This document shows positions 50,139 to 59,397 of a DNA stretch of 64,000 nt, piece after piece. The stretch's first letter is position 1; the number at the start of each line of letters is the position of its first letter. The DNA is from Variovorax sp. CAN15. GTDB taxonomy: Bacteria > Pseudomonadota > Gammaproteobacteria > Burkholderiales > Burkholderiaceae_C. Location of the stretch: positions 62,001 to 126,000 of the forward strand of contig NZ_JASMRZ010000005.1 of assembly GCF_030462475.1 (NCBI RefSeq), in the 5' to 3' direction. A program made the translations under genes and the position numbers. The notes under the pieces were generated by a model, which saw only the letters and a program-made list of their open reading frames with translations, did not search any database and was not told the origin of the DNA.

Positions 50139-51059
50139 TCAGCTCAACACCACGCTGCTGAGGCGGCGCCGGTAGGTGGCCACCACCGGGTCGTCCGGCG
50201 GGATCTGTCCGTCGGCCACCTTCACCTTCGGCGGCTCGATGATGTCGAGGACGGCGATGTAGGTCTTGCGGGCGAGGTCCTCGCTCCAGGTCTTGTCGCG
50301 CATCAGGATGTCGAGCAGCTCGTCCATCGCGTCGGTCCAGCGCTGGGCGGCCATCAGCAGGCGGGCGCGGCCGAAGCGGGCGTCGAAGTCGCGCTTGTTG
50401 GCGGCGATCCTGGCGTCGAAATCGGCGATGGCCGGCGCGGCGCCGGCGGGCGGTGCTGCGAAATCGATAGCATCCATCCAGCGCTGCAGCGTGTCGAAGC
50501 GGCGCACCACCGAAGTCTTGGCGATCACCGGGGCGAAGGCGACCTTGGCGTCGTCCACGCGGCCTTCCTGCAGCAGCAGCTTGACGTAGTCGAAGCGGGC
50601 GTCGTCGTTGGCGGGGTCGGTGGCCACCGCGTGCTGCAGCTTCTCGAGCGCGCCCTGGGTGTCGCCGCCGGCCAGCGCTTCCTGCGCGGCGGCTTCTTCC
50701 GATGCGGCCTCGGCTTCGTCGGCGCCGGGCACGTGCTTGTCGAGGAATTCGCGGATCTTCTCGGCCGGGATGGCACCGACGAAGCCGTCCACGGGCTGGC
50801 CGTCCTTGAACATCACGCAGAACGGGATGCTGCGCACGCCGAACATCTCGGACAGCTGCGACGAAATCTGCGGCACCTTGTCGGCGTCGAGCTTGGCCAG
50901 CGTGAAGCGTCCGCCGTACTCGACTTCGAGCTTTTCGAGCACCGGGCCCAGCTGCTTGCAGGGGCCGCACCATTCGGCCCAGATGTCCAGCAGCACTGGC
51001 GCGGCGACCGAGGCTTCGATCAGTTCAGCCTGGAAATTTTCGAGAGTGATGTCGATCAT
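50139..51059 (-). CDS. Thioredoxin-TPR protein CnoX/YbbN-like
   Basis: A 306-residue protein: an N-terminal thioredoxin domain with [10 protein letters not shown] (Cys31, Cys34) and [14 protein letters not shown], then a C-terminal TPR-like helical region (about 125-306). This is the CnoX/YbbN architecture, a holdase and redox co-chaperone. Unlike E. coli YbbN, which lacks the classic active site, this one has a canonical CGPC. ATG 51059 is followed by IDITLENFQ. Divergent from purE across 36 bp. Confidence 0.88.
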   Translation of the reverse strand: MIDITLENFQAELIEASVAAPVLLDIWAEWCGPCKQLGPVLEKLEVEYGGRFTLAKLDADKVPQISSQLSEMFGVRSIPFCVMFKDGQPVDGFVGAIPAEKIREFLDKHVPGADEAEAASEEAAAQEALAGGDTQGALEKLQHAVATDPANDDARFDYVKLLLQEGRVDDAKVAFAPVIAKTSVVRRFDTLQRWMDAIDFAAPPAGAAPAIADFDARIAANKRDFDARFGRARLLMAAQRWTDAMDELLDILMRDKTWSEDLARKTYIAVLDIIEPPKVKVADGQIPPDDPVVATYRRRLSSVVLS

Positions 51060-51095
51060 CGGAACCAACTGAGGGTGAAACGTAAAATTGAAACC

Positions 51096-51647
51096 ATGAA
51101 CGAAACCATTCAGGTCGGTGTAGTGATGGGCTCCAACTCCGATTGGGAGACGATGCGCAACGCGGTCGAGATTCTCCAGCAATTCGGAATCGGGCACGAA
51201 GCCAGGGTGGTCTCGGCCCACCGGATGCCCGATACGCTCTTCGAATACGCGGAAAGCGCCGCCGGGCGCGGGCTTGCCGCAATCATCGCCGGCGCGGGCG
51301 GCGCGGCCCACCTGCCGGGCATGCTGGCCTCCAAGACCACGGTGCCGGTGCTCGGCGTTCCGGTGGCCAGCCGTCATCTGCAGGGCGTCGACTCGCTCTA
51401 CAGCATCGTGCAGATGCCCAAGGGCGTGCCGGTCGCCACCTTCGCGATCGGCAATGCGGGCGCGGCCAACGCGGCGCTGTTCGCGGTGTCGATGCTGGCG
51501 GTGAACAACCCCGCGCTGCGCGCGAAGCTCGACGCCTTCCGCGCCGCGCAGACCGCCGCCGCCGAGGCCATGACCCTGCCCCCGGCCCCCGCCGGCGAGG
51601 CGCCCCCCGTGTCTCCTTTCTCGCCGCAAGGCGGAGGTGCCCTGTGA
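51096..51647 (+). CDS. purE: 5-(carboxyamino)imidazole ribonucleotide mutase
   Basis: A 183-residue class I PurE converting N5-CAIR to [46 protein letters not shown] and [11 protein letters not shown] are the family core, ending near residue 160. The remaining tail is Pro/Ala-rich and probably disordered. The stop overlaps the purK GTG start as GTGA, so the two consecutive enzymes are translationally coupled; the purK ribosome binding site (GGCGGAGG) lies in the PurE tail codons. Confidence 0.96.
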   Translation: MNETIQVGVVMGSNSDWETMRNAVEILQQFGIGHEARVVSAHRMPDTLFEYAESAAGRGLAAIIAGAGGAAHLPGMLASKTTVPVLGVPVASRHLQGVDSLYSIVQMPKGVPVATFAIGNAGAANAALFAVSMLAVNNPALRAKLDAFRAAQTAAAEAMTLPPAPAGEAPPVSPFSPQGGGAL

Positions 51648-52864
51648 GCAGCAGGAACGGCGACCTGCCCATCCTCCCGGGCGCCACGCTCGGCGTGCTC
51701 GGCGGCGGACAGCTGGGGCGCATGTTCGTCCACGCCGCGCAGCGCATGGGCTACTTCACCGCGGTGCTCGACCCCGACACCGACAGCCCCGCCGGCCGCG
51801 TGAGCCATCACCACATCCACACCGACTACGACGACATCGACGGCCTCGCCCGCCTTGCCGGCCTGGCCGACGCGGTGACCACCGAGTTCGAGAACGTGCC
51901 CGCGCCCTCGCTGGAGCATCTCGCGGTGGCGCGCCCGGTGTCGCCGGCCGCCCCGGCCATCGCCATCGCGCAGGACCGCATCGCCGAGAAGGCGCACTTC
52001 ACCCGCTGCGGCGTGCCCTGCGCGCCCTACGCCGTCATCGAAACCGCCGCGCAGCTCGCCGCCGTCGACGACAACCTGCTACCCGGCATCCTCAAGACCG
52101 CGCGCCTGGGCTACGACGGCAAGGGCCAGCAGCGCGTGAAGACGCGCGACGAGCTGGTCGACGCCTGGCAGGCCGCGGGCTGCGTACCCTGCGTGCTCGA
52201 GAAGATGCTGCCGCTGGAATTCGAGTGCTCGGTCATCCTCGCGCGCGGACGCGACGGCCAGATCGTGCACTTCCCGCCGCAGCGCAACCTGCACCGCGAC
52301 GGCATCCTGGCCGTGACCGAGGTGCATCCGCAGAACATGCCCAAGACGGTGGCGCAGGGCGCCGTCAACTCGGCCAGGAGCATCGCCAACGGCCTGGACT
52401 ACGTGGGCGTGCTGTGCGTCGAATTCTTCGCGCTGGCCGACGGCTCGCTGGTCGTCAACGAGATGGCGCCGCGCCCGCACAACAGCGGCCACTACACCAT
52501 GGAAGCCTGCGACGTGTCGCAGTTCGAGCTGCAGGTGCGCACCCTCGCCGGCCTGCCGCTGGCCGCGCCGCGCCAGCACAGCCCCGCGATCATGCTCAAC
52601 CTGCTGGGCGACCTGTGGTTCCCTGCCGGCACCGAAAACAAGGCTGACGGCAAGGCCGACAAGCCGGTCGCGCCGCGCTGGAGCGAAGTGCTCGCCCTGC
52701 CCGGCGCGCACCTGCATCTCTACGGAAAGATCGAGCCCCGCCGTGGCCGCAAGATGGGCCACCTCACGCTGACCGGCGCCACGCTGGAGGCGGTGCGCGC
52801 CACGGCCTCGCAGGCCGCGCTGCTGCTGGGCCTGCCGCCGGTGACCACCGCCGACCTCGCATGA
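51644..52864 (+). CDS. purK: 5-(carboxyamino)imidazole ribonucleotide synthase
   Basis: A 406-residue ATP-grasp enzyme carboxylating AIR. Start is GTG 51644 with GGAGG 7 bases upstream, directly overlapping the purE stop. [20 protein letters not shown] (20 residues), [38 protein letters not shown] (17 residues) and LHLYGK are the standard motifs. It supplies N5-CAIR to PurE. The stop overlaps the next gene as ATGA. Confidence 0.96.
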   Translation: MSSRNGDLPILPGATLGVLGGGQLGRMFVHAAQRMGYFTAVLDPDTDSPAGRVSHHHIHTDYDDIDGLARLAGLADAVTTEFENVPAPSLEHLAVARPVSPAAPAIAIAQDRIAEKAHFTRCGVPCAPYAVIETAAQLAAVDDNLLPGILKTARLGYDGKGQQRVKTRDELVDAWQAAGCVPCVLEKMLPLEFECSVILARGRDGQIVHFPPQRNLHRDGILAVTEVHPQNMPKTVAQGAVNSARSIANGLDYVGVLCVEFFALADGSLVVNEMAPRPHNSGHYTMEACDVSQFELQVRTLAGLPLAAPRQHSPAIMLNLLGDLWFPAGTENKADGKADKPVAPRWSEVLALPGAHLHLYGKIEPRRGRKMGHLTLTGATLEAVRATASQAALLLGLPPVTTADLA

Positions 52865-53862
52865 TCCTCGACGGCCGTTCTCCCGAAGCCATTGCCGAGG
52901 CCGCGCGCGTGCTGCGCGCTGGCGGGCTGGTGGCCTTCCCGACCGAGACCGTCTACGGCCTGGGTGCCGACGCGAGCAGCGACACCGCGGTGGCCGGCAT
53001 CTTCGAGGCCAAGGGCCGGCCGTCGGACCATCCGCTGATCGTCCATGTGGCGGCCGGCGTCAAGGGCACCGAGTCGCTCTCGCGTTTCGCGCAGCCGCTG
53101 CCGCCCTTCGCGCAGAAGCTGGTGCAGGCCTTCTGGCCCGGTCCGCTCACGCTGATCGTCACGCGCCAGCCCGGCGCGGGCGCGGCCGCCGCCGGAGGGC
53201 AGGACACCATCGGCCTGCGCTGCCCCTCGCATCCCGTGGCGCAGGCGCTGCTCGAAGCCTGCGCCGAGCAGGGCGTGCCCGGCCTCGCGGGGCCCAGCGC
53301 CAACCGCTTCGGCCGCGTGAGCCCGACCACCGCGCAGCACGTGCACGACGAGTTCGGCGACGAACTGCTGGTGATCGACGGCGGTGCCTGCGACGTGGGC
53401 ATCGAGTCGACCATCGTCGACTGCAGCCGCGGCGCGCCCGTGCTGCTGCGCCCCGGCCTCATCACGCGCACGCAGATCGAGGCCGCCTGCGGCGAAAAGC
53501 TCGCCGACCGGGAGGTGCTCGAAACGCCCGACCCGCGCGCCTCGGGCACGCTCGAAGCCCACTACGCGCCGAACGCCAAGGTGCGGCTGATGGACGCCAA
53601 GTCGATCCAGACCGGCCTCGACGTGCTCGGCGCGAATGCCGCGCACATCGCCGTGTGGTCGCGCACCGCGGTGCGCAGCCGCTCGCAGCGCGTGCTGCTG
53701 CGGCGCATGCCCGACGATGCGGCGGCCAGCGCGCAGCTGCTGTTCGCGGTGCTGCGCGAGTTCGACGCGCAGGGCGTGAAGCTGATCTGGGTGGAGACGC
53801 CGCCCGATACGCATGAGTGGGAAGGCGTGAAAGACCGCCTCCAGAGAGCGTCGGCGGCCTGA
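52861..53862 (+). CDS. L-threonylcarbamoyladenylate synthase (Sua5/YwlC type)
   Basis: A 333-residue Sua5-type protein that makes threonylcarbamoyl-AMP for the t6A modification of tRNA. The catalytic YrdC domain (about 1-200) has GGLVAFPTETVYGLGADAS and KGRPSDHPLIVHV, with PLTLIVTR and GPSANRFGRVSPTTAQHV (18 residues). A linker and C-terminal Sua5 domain (about 215-333) follow. It is translationally coupled to purK (ATGA). TsaB, which acts later in the same pathway, is encoded 5 kb downstream. Confidence 0.94.
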   Translation: MILDGRSPEAIAEAARVLRAGGLVAFPTETVYGLGADASSDTAVAGIFEAKGRPSDHPLIVHVAAGVKGTESLSRFAQPLPPFAQKLVQAFWPGPLTLIVTRQPGAGAAAAGGQDTIGLRCPSHPVAQALLEACAEQGVPGLAGPSANRFGRVSPTTAQHVHDEFGDELLVIDGGACDVGIESTIVDCSRGAPVLLRPGLITRTQIEAACGEKLADREVLETPDPRASGTLEAHYAPNAKVRLMDAKSIQTGLDVLGANAAHIAVWSRTAVRSRSQRVLLRRMPDDAAASAQLLFAVLREFDAQGVKLIWVETPPDTHEWEGVKDRLQRASAA

Positions 53863-53872
53863 ACCTGGCTAA

Positions 53873-53966
53873 CCCCCAGGCTTGCCCACTTCGTGTGGCC
53901 GCCCACCCCCTCCTTGCAGGGGGCAACACCAGCGGCCCGGCAAAGCCGGTTCCGCGGTGTTCCTGG
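53873..53966 (+). repeat. Intergenic hairpin repeat, copy 9 (forward)
   Basis: A 94-bp forward copy, CCCCCAGGCTTGCCC to GTTCCTGG, between the convergent Sua5 and esterase genes. Internal differences (GTGTGGCCGCCCACC) change the middle block, but the C/G hairpin and the ACACC-GCGG-CCGGC stem with AAA loop are kept. Confidence 0.87.
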
Positions 53967-53980
53967 AAGGGGCTCTTCGT

Positions 53981-55582
53981 TCAGCCGCCTGCCGCCAGCA
54001 CGCCCTGGAAGAAGCCTCTCGCCGAGGCAAGGCAGAACGGCGGCGCCAGCGTGCCGTGGTACGCCAGCGTGACGGCCTGCGCCTTGTCCGATGCGCTGCC
54101 CGATGTGTTCTGTGCCAGCAGGGCCTTGGCCTGCGCGAAGCCGGCGCGGGCGGTGGAGTAGGCGTCGATGGCTGCAGAGTCCTCCAGGTCCACCACGGAG
54201 AGCAGGCTGGAGGGCATGCCCTTGGCGCGGAAGTAGCCCGAGGTGGCGCGGGTGCTCACGAAGTTCACCGTCGGGTCGTTGGCGCCGCCGCACATCAGCA
54301 TCGGCCGGGTCGGCACCCAGTTGCGCAGGTCGTTGGCGACGGCCGCCTTGCGGAAACCCGTGGCGGGCTTGCAGTCCAGCGGCGAGGTGGTGCTCAGCGA
54401 AGCCGCCGTGGGCGGCAGCGCGTTGCCGGGGCAGGGGTTGCCCTGGATGTCGCCCGCCGCCTGCGTCAGGAAGCTCTGCTTGATGAGGTTGTTGGCGCCG
54501 TAGAAGATCGACAGCTCCGGACTCACCGGCCCCGGCGTGGCGTTCGCCGGGAACAGCGCGAGCTGCGGCAGCTTGCCGCTGCTGAAGAGCGTGCCGGGCG
54601 AGGCGCTGGGCAGCAGCGTGTCGATGCCGCTGGCGTACTGCGCTTCGTACACGTCGCTGGTGGAGCTGTAGACATTGCCGAACTGCTGCTGCCAGCTGGT
54701 CGACAGCAGCGGCACGAACAGCGTGGAGCCCAGCGCCGGCCAGCCCAGGTAGGTGTAGTCGGACAGCAGGCTGATGGCCGAGGGCGCCGACAGCGGCGCC
54801 GACGCCGTCACCGCCTTGCCCGTGGCCTGCATCTCGCGGTGCGCCGCCATCGCCACGTAGCCGCCCTGCGAATAGCCGGTGATGAAGAGCGAGCCGGCGT
54901 CGTTCGCGCCGATGCCCGAGAAGGTCTTGCGCGCCGCCGTGAGCGCGTCGACCATGTCCTTGCCCTGCTGGTCGCCGTCGAGGTACGGGTGGTAGGGCAG
55001 CGTCGACTTGTCGTAGCCCGCGTAGTTGGGCGCCACCACGATGTACCCCTGCGCCGCGAACATGGCGGCGACCATCAGGCCCTCGCCGGCGGCGGCCTGG
55101 GTGCTGTCGGTCCACTTGGCGAGGTTGTAGGCCTTGGCGGCGGTGGTGCCGTGGGCATAGAGCACCACCGGCCGCTGGCCGCCGCAGGCCACGTCGGAGC
55201 CGGTGGGCACCATGATCGCGGCGGTGGCGTTGGTGGCTTCGTTCTTCGCGCCGATGGTGCGGTATTCGAGATAGCGCAGGTCCACGCCGCACTTGGGCGT
55301 TCCCGCTACCTGCAGCAGCGCCTTGCCCTGGTCGCTGGCCTGCAGGCTGGCGGTGAACTGGCTGGCCGTCAGCGAGGCTGTCTTCTCGGGCGGGTCGGTG
55401 ACCACCGAGCCCCGGCCGGTGTCGGCCGCCGGCGGGGGAACGCCCACGCCAATGCCGATGCCTCCTCCGCCTCCACCCCCGCCGCAGGCGGCGAGCAGCA
55501 GCAATGTCGCGGCGCTTGCGACGGCCGTCGAGGCGGCCGCCTTGCGCAGGGGTCTGGAAGGCTGGGAGTAAGGCTGGTTCAA
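53981..55582 (-). CDS. Secreted/lipoprotein alpha/beta hydrolase (lipase-like)
   Basis: A 533-residue exported hydrolase. N-terminal hydrophobic segment and lipobox LLLAAC, followed by a run of eight glycines and a Pro-rich linker. The hydrolase domain carries PVVLYAHGTTAAKAYN as oxyanion region, ITGYSQGGYVAMAAHREM (18 residues) as nucleophile elbow and FVPLLSTSW-type cap residues, as in secretory lipase/feruloyl-type families. Start is TTG 55582, with AGGAGA 6-7 bases upstream; no ATG gives both SD and signal. Substrate unknown; ester hydrolysis likely. Confidence 0.78.
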   Translation of the reverse strand: MNQPYSQPSRPLRKAAASTAVASAATLLLLAACGGGGGGGGIGIGVGVPPPAADTGRGSVVTDPPEKTASLTASQFTASLQASDQGKALLQVAGTPKCGVDLRYLEYRTIGAKNEATNATAAIMVPTGSDVACGGQRPVVLYAHGTTAAKAYNLAKWTDSTQAAAGEGLMVAAMFAAQGYIVVAPNYAGYDKSTLPYHPYLDGDQQGKDMVDALTAARKTFSGIGANDAGSLFITGYSQGGYVAMAAHREMQATGKAVTASAPLSAPSAISLLSDYTYLGWPALGSTLFVPLLSTSWQQQFGNVYSSTSDVYEAQYASGIDTLLPSASPGTLFSSGKLPQLALFPANATPGPVSPELSIFYGANNLIKQSFLTQAAGDIQGNPCPGNALPPTAASLSTTSPLDCKPATGFRKAAVANDLRNWVPTRPMLMCGGANDPTVNFVSTRATSGYFRAKGMPSSLLSVVDLEDSAAIDAYSTARAGFAQAKALLAQNTSGSASDKAQAVTLAYHGTLAPPFCLASARGFFQGVLAAGG

Positions 55583-55730
55583 GGTATGTCTCCTGCGCTG
55601 ATGCGCCTGTATGGAATCGAACGACCGTCCGATTCTGTGCAGCGGCCATGCCGCACGCAAGCGGGCGTTTGCCCGCAGAAGACTTCAGTACACAGCGCTG
55701 CACGGCCGGCAGGCGGCCTTCCGTCGCACC

Positions 55731-57161
55731 TCAGTTGTCCTGCGAGGCCCAGTCGACCAGCGCGTCGAATGCCGCGCGCGCGGCGCCTGCGTTCTCGCCA
55801 TTGGCGATGGCCACCAGCACGTAGCGCCGCCCGCTCGCGCCGTCCACGTAGCCGGCCACGCCCGAGGCGTCGCGCAGCGTGCCCGTCTTCAGGTGCGCCG
55901 AGCCGCCGGAGCGCAGCGTGCGCTTCTTCAGCGTGCCGTCCACGCCCATGGCCGGCAGCGAGGACATCAGCTCCGGCATCACCGGCGAGCGCCACGCCAC
56001 CTGCAGCATCTTTCCGAGCGCGGCGGCGCTGATGCGCTCGTCGCGCGACAGGCCCGAGCCGTTCTCGAACACCGGCTGCGCCTCGCCGGTGCCGATGCGC
56101 TCGCGCCACCACTGGCCCATGGCCGCGCGCGAGGCCTCGAAGGTGCCGCGGTTCTTCTGCGCGAGACCGATCGTGAGGAACAGCTGCTGCGCCATCACGT
56201 TGTTGCTGTACTTGTTGATGTCGCGGATCACCTCGGCCAGCGGCGGCGACTCGAACTCGAAGGCCGGCTTCAGCCCCGCGGGCACGCGCCCCTCGCGCAT
56301 CTGCCCGCCGACGCGCCCGCCCATCTCGGCCCACATGCCGCCGATGGCGCGCATGGCGTAGGTGCGCGGGTCGCCGTAGGCCACGGCCCAGCTCTTCTCG
56401 CCGCAGCCGCTGGGAAAGCCGCCGTTGAAGCGGATGCGGTTCACGTCCGTGAAGTCGGCGCGCAGCGTGCCGCGCCAGTCGCCGCATTCGCCGGGCAACA
56501 GCGCCACGGTCTGCGGCATCGCCACGCTGGCCAGCGGGGGCTCGTAGCTCACGCGCGCGATCTGGCCGGCGCGGTCGGGCGCGAAGGTCATGTTGACCGA
56601 CTTGAAGTTCACCAGCAGCGCATCGGGCGAGGCGTTGTAGGGCCGCAGCGGCTCGCCGTCGAAGGCCGAGGGGTCGCCCTCCACCGTGGTCTCGAAGGCG
56701 CTGCGGTCGAGAACGATGTCGCCGCTCACCGTGGTGATGCCCAGCCCCTGCACGTGGCGCAGCAGCAGCCACGCCCGCTCCAGCACCAGCTTCGGATCGC
56801 CCTGGCCCTTGATGTAGAGGTTGCCGTTGAGCACGCCGTTGTTCACCGTGCCGTCCACGTAGACCGGCGTGGTCCAGCTGTAGGCGGCGCCCAGCAGGTC
56901 GAGCGCGGCGTAGGTGGTGACCAGCTTCATGATCGACGCCGGGTTCACCGGCGCCTGCGTGCGCCACGCCAGGCGCGGCTGGCGCGTGCCGTCGGCCTCG
57001 GCGACCAGCATGGTCACCGACTCGCGCGGCACCTTGGCGCGGGCGAGGGCGGCGTCGACCTGGGTGGGGAGGGCTTGGAGAGCTTGCTGGGCGAACGCGC
57101 CGGCCGGGGCCAGCGTTGCGAGGGTCAGTGCGCAGGCCGCGCGGCGAAAGGCAGAAGGCAT
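55731..57161 (-). CDS. dacB: D-alanyl-D-alanine carboxypeptidase/endopeptidase (PBP4 family)
   Basis: A 476-residue S13 peptidase trimming peptidoglycan cross-links in the periplasm. Signal peptide ends near AGAFAQ. Catalytic motifs: SIMK (Ser76, Lys79), YSNN and HLKTGT. The inserted domain between SxxK and SxN is normal for class C PBP4. ATG 57161 was chosen for the clean signal peptide; ATG 57188 overlaps the nudK end. Same strand, 7 bp after nudK, so possibly co-transcribed. Confidence 0.94.
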   Translation of the reverse strand: MPSAFRRAACALTLATLAPAGAFAQQALQALPTQVDAALARAKVPRESVTMLVAEADGTRQPRLAWRTQAPVNPASIMKLVTTYAALDLLGAAYSWTTPVYVDGTVNNGVLNGNLYIKGQGDPKLVLERAWLLLRHVQGLGITTVSGDIVLDRSAFETTVEGDPSAFDGEPLRPYNASPDALLVNFKSVNMTFAPDRAGQIARVSYEPPLASVAMPQTVALLPGECGDWRGTLRADFTDVNRIRFNGGFPSGCGEKSWAVAYGDPRTYAMRAIGGMWAEMGGRVGGQMREGRVPAGLKPAFEFESPPLAEVIRDINKYSNNVMAQQLFLTIGLAQKNRGTFEASRAAMGQWWRERIGTGEAQPVFENGSGLSRDERISAAALGKMLQVAWRSPVMPELMSSLPAMGVDGTLKKRTLRSGGSAHLKTGTLRDASGVAGYVDGASGRRYVLVAIANGENAGAARAAFDALVDWASQDN

Positions 57162-57168
57162 CCGCCCA

Positions 57169-57756
57169 TTATCCCGGCGGGAAAACATGCAGCTTCGCGT
57201 GATACAGCAGCATCACCGTCTTGGCGTCCGCGATGCGGCCGTCGGCCACCATGGCCAGCGCCTCGTCGATGCCGGCTTCCAGCACCTCGATGTCCTCGCC
57301 TTCCTCGGCCAGCCCGCCGCCTTCGCCGACGCGCATCGAGGCCTCGTAGGGCGCGACGAAGAAATGCAGCTTCTCGGTGACCGAGCCGGGGCTCATGAAG
57401 CATTCGAAGACCTTGCGCACCTCGCCCAGCCGGTAGCCGAGTTCTTCCTCGACCTCCGCGCGGATGCGCTCCTCGGGCGCCGCGTCGTCGAGCAGCCCGG
57501 CGGCGGCCTCGATCAGCAGGTCGTCATGCCCGTTGACGAAGGCCGGGTAGCGGAACTGGCGCGTGAGCAGCACGGTGCGCCGCTCGAGGTTGTAGGGCAG
57601 CAGCGTGGCGCCGTTGCCGCGGTCGTAGGTTTCGCGGTGCATGCGCTGCCACTGGCCGTCGTTGCGGCGCCAGTCGAAGGCGGTGGTGCGCAGGGTGTAC
57701 CAGTTGTCGGAAAGGAGGGTGACTTCGTGCACCCGGACGCGGTCTTGAAGAGTCAT
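57169..57756 (-). CDS. Nudix hydrolase, NudK (GDP-mannose pyrophosphatase)-like
   Basis: A 195-residue Nudix protein. LSDNWYTLRTTAFDWRR, ETYDRGNGATLLPYN and RQFRYPAFVNGHDD match E. coli NudK over the full length as I remember it. The Nudix box reads GLLDDAAPEERIRAEVEEEL, with the first Glu replaced by Ala but the catalytic EVEEELG intact. FMSPGSVTEKLHFF follows. Likely hydrolyses a nucleoside-diphosphate sugar. Divergent from a DeoR regulator by 79 bp; dacB follows. Confidence 0.85.
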   Translation of the reverse strand: MTLQDRVRVHEVTLLSDNWYTLRTTAFDWRRNDGQWQRMHRETYDRGNGATLLPYNLERRTVLLTRQFRYPAFVNGHDDLLIEAAAGLLDDAAPEERIRAEVEEELGYRLGEVRKVFECFMSPGSVTEKLHFFVAPYEASMRVGEGGGLAEEGEDIEVLEAGIDEALAMVADGRIADAKTVMLLYHAKLHVFPPG

Positions 57757-57778
57757 GGCGCCGAGCATATGTGCATGT

Positions 57779-57806
57779 TCGTGCAATAACAAGAAAAATC
57801 GTGCAA
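57779..57806. promoter_or_regulatory. Direct-repeat operator candidate between nudK and the DeoR gene
   Basis: TCGTGCAA occurs at 57779-57786 and again at 57799-57806, exactly 20 bp apart (two helical turns), in an AT-rich spacer 30-57 bp before the DeoR ATG. Direct repeats at that spacing are common DeoR/GlpR-type operators, so autoregulation and control of nudK-dacB are plausible. Confidence 0.5.
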
Positions 57807-57835
57807 AAGACGGTGCCAGCCGATACCATCGGCCG

Positions 57836-58660
57836 ATGCTCACCAGCCAGCGCAAGCAACACATCCTCTCGGTCCTGCGGCGCGACGGCAATGTCGTCGC
57901 CAAGTCGCTCAGCGAAGAACTGGGCCTGTCGGAAGACACCATCCGCCGCGACCTGCGCGAGCTCGCGGGCGAGGGCCTGCTGCAGCGGGTGCATGGCGGC
58001 GCGCTGCCGCTGGCGGCGGCCGAGGCCGACTTCGCGGGCCGCCAGCAGCTCGCGCCTGACGAGAAGGTGGCCATCGGCCGCGCCGCCGCGCGACTGGTGA
58101 AGCCGGGGCAGGTGGTGTTCATCGACGGCGGCACCACCGCCGTGCAACTCGCGCGCCACCTGCCGCTGAACCTGCAGGCCACGGTGGTCACGCACAGCCC
58201 GCCGGTGGCGATGGAGCTGGCCTCGCACGCGGGCATCGAGGTGGTGCTGATCGGCGGTCGGCTCTTCAGGCATTCGATGGTGGCGGTGGGCTCGGCGGCG
58301 ATGGCGGCCATTTCCCGAATCCACGCCGACTCCTATTTCATGGGCGTCACCGGCGTGCACGCCGAGGCCGGGCTGACCACGGGCGACCTGGAAGAAGCCG
58401 AGATCAAGCGCGCGCTGATGGCCTCTGCGGCCGAGACGGTGGTGATGGCCTCGTCGGAAAAGATCGGCGCGGCGTCGGCCTGGGTGGTCAATCCGGTGGC
58501 GTCGGCCAGCACCCTGCTGGTCTCGCCGCTGGCGCCGGCCGGGGCGCTGGCGTCGCTGCGCCGCACGGGGCTGGCGATCCTGCGCAGCGACAACGCGGAG
58601 ATTCCACAGGACGGTGCCGATATCGCAGGCCGGGCTTCGGGATTGCCCGGCCCTCGATAA
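57836..58660 (+). CDS. DeoR/GlpR family transcriptional regulator
   Basis: A 274-residue DeoR-family regulator. The N-terminal helix-turn-helix is KQHILSVLRRDGNVVAKSLS and SEDTIRRDLRELAGEGLLQR (20 residues), then VHGGALP. A sugar-phosphate-binding-type domain follows: VVFIDGGTTAVQLARHLP, TVVTHSPPVAMEL, VLIGGRLFRHSMVAVGS (17 residues). ATG 57836. Ligand likely a phosphorylated sugar or nucleoside. Divergent from nudK; tsaB begins 7 bp after its stop. Confidence 0.92.
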   Translation: MLTSQRKQHILSVLRRDGNVVAKSLSEELGLSEDTIRRDLRELAGEGLLQRVHGGALPLAAAEADFAGRQQLAPDEKVAIGRAAARLVKPGQVVFIDGGTTAVQLARHLPLNLQATVVTHSPPVAMELASHAGIEVVLIGGRLFRHSMVAVGSAAMAAISRIHADSYFMGVTGVHAEAGLTTGDLEEAEIKRALMASAAETVVMASSEKIGAASAWVVNPVASASTLLVSPLAPAGALASLRRTGLAILRSDNAEIPQDGADIAGRASGLPGPR

Positions 58661-58661
58661 T
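58656..58661 (+). promoter_or_regulatory. -10-like element at the tsaB start
   Basis: GATAAT overlaps the DeoR stop codon and lies only 6 bases before the tsaB ATG. If used, tsaB mRNA would be leaderless or nearly so. No Shine-Dalgarno is visible before this ATG, which fits; GGG at 58665-58667 is too close. Confidence 0.3.
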
Positions 58662-58667
58662 CGCGGG

Positions 58668-59384
58668 ATGCCTCTTACCGCGCCCAAGCTGCTTGCCTTC
58701 GACACCAGCACCGAGCATCTCTCGGTTGCAGTGCTGCATGGCGACAAATTGCTGGCGCACGACGGCGCCGGCGGCGCGCAGGCCTCCAGCACCCTGCTTC
58801 CGCTGATCCGGCAACTGCTGGGCGAAGCCGGGCTCGCGCTGGCCGAACTCGACGCCATCGCCTTCGGACGCGGCCCGGGCTCCTTCACCGGACTGCGCAC
58901 CGCCTGCTCGGTGGCCCAGGGCCTGGCCTTCGGCGCCAAGGTGCCGCTGCTGCCGGTCGACACCCTGCTCGCCGTGGCCGAGGAAGCGCGCCATGCCTTC
59001 GGCGCGCGGCAGGTGGTGGCGGCGCTCGATGCGCGCATGGAACAGGTCTATGCCGCGCGCTACGACTTCGCGGCGCACGGCCCGCTCGGCCAGCCCGAAG
59101 GCGGCGAGGAGCCGCTGCTGCTGGCCCCCGAGGAGCTCGAAGTGCCCGCCGGCTGGGCGCTCGCCGGCAATGCCTTCGCCGCCTACGGCCCGCGCCTGGC
59201 CCCGGCTGCCGCCCGCCACGAGGCGCTGCCGATGGCCGCCGCCATGCTGCGGCTGGCGCCCGCGCTGCTCGCGGCCGGGCGCACCGTGCCGGCAGCGCAG
59301 GCCTGGCCGCTGTACGTTCGCGATAAAGTGGCGCAAACCACCGAAGAGCGCGCCGCCATCAAGGCGGCCGCAGCAGCACGCTAG
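58668..59384 (+). CDS. tsaB: tRNA threonylcarbamoyladenosine biosynthesis protein TsaB
   Basis: A 238-residue ASKHA-fold protein that pairs with TsaD in transfer of threonylcarbamoyl to tRNA A37. LLAFDTSTEHLSVAVLHG at the N-terminus, ELDAIAFGRGPGSFTGLRTA (20 residues) and VAQGLAFG are diagnostic. ATG 58668. Followed by rimI (13 bp), uracil-glycosylase-like gene and pyrF, a common betaproteobacterial set. Confidence 0.95.
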   Translation: MPLTAPKLLAFDTSTEHLSVAVLHGDKLLAHDGAGGAQASSTLLPLIRQLLGEAGLALAELDAIAFGRGPGSFTGLRTACSVAQGLAFGAKVPLLPVDTLLAVAEEARHAFGARQVVAALDARMEQVYAARYDFAAHGPLGQPEGGEEPLLLAPEELEVPAGWALAGNAFAAYGPRLAPAAARHEALPMAAAMLRLAPALLAAGRTVPAAQAWPLYVRDKVAQTTEERAAIKAAAAAR

Positions 59385-59397
59385 CCAGCCACCTCGC

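Noticed and set aside
53882-56032. 716-residue plus-strand frame across the esterase and dacB region
   Set aside because: Antisense shadow of two genes with clear signal peptides and catalytic motifs; it also translates a repeat copy.
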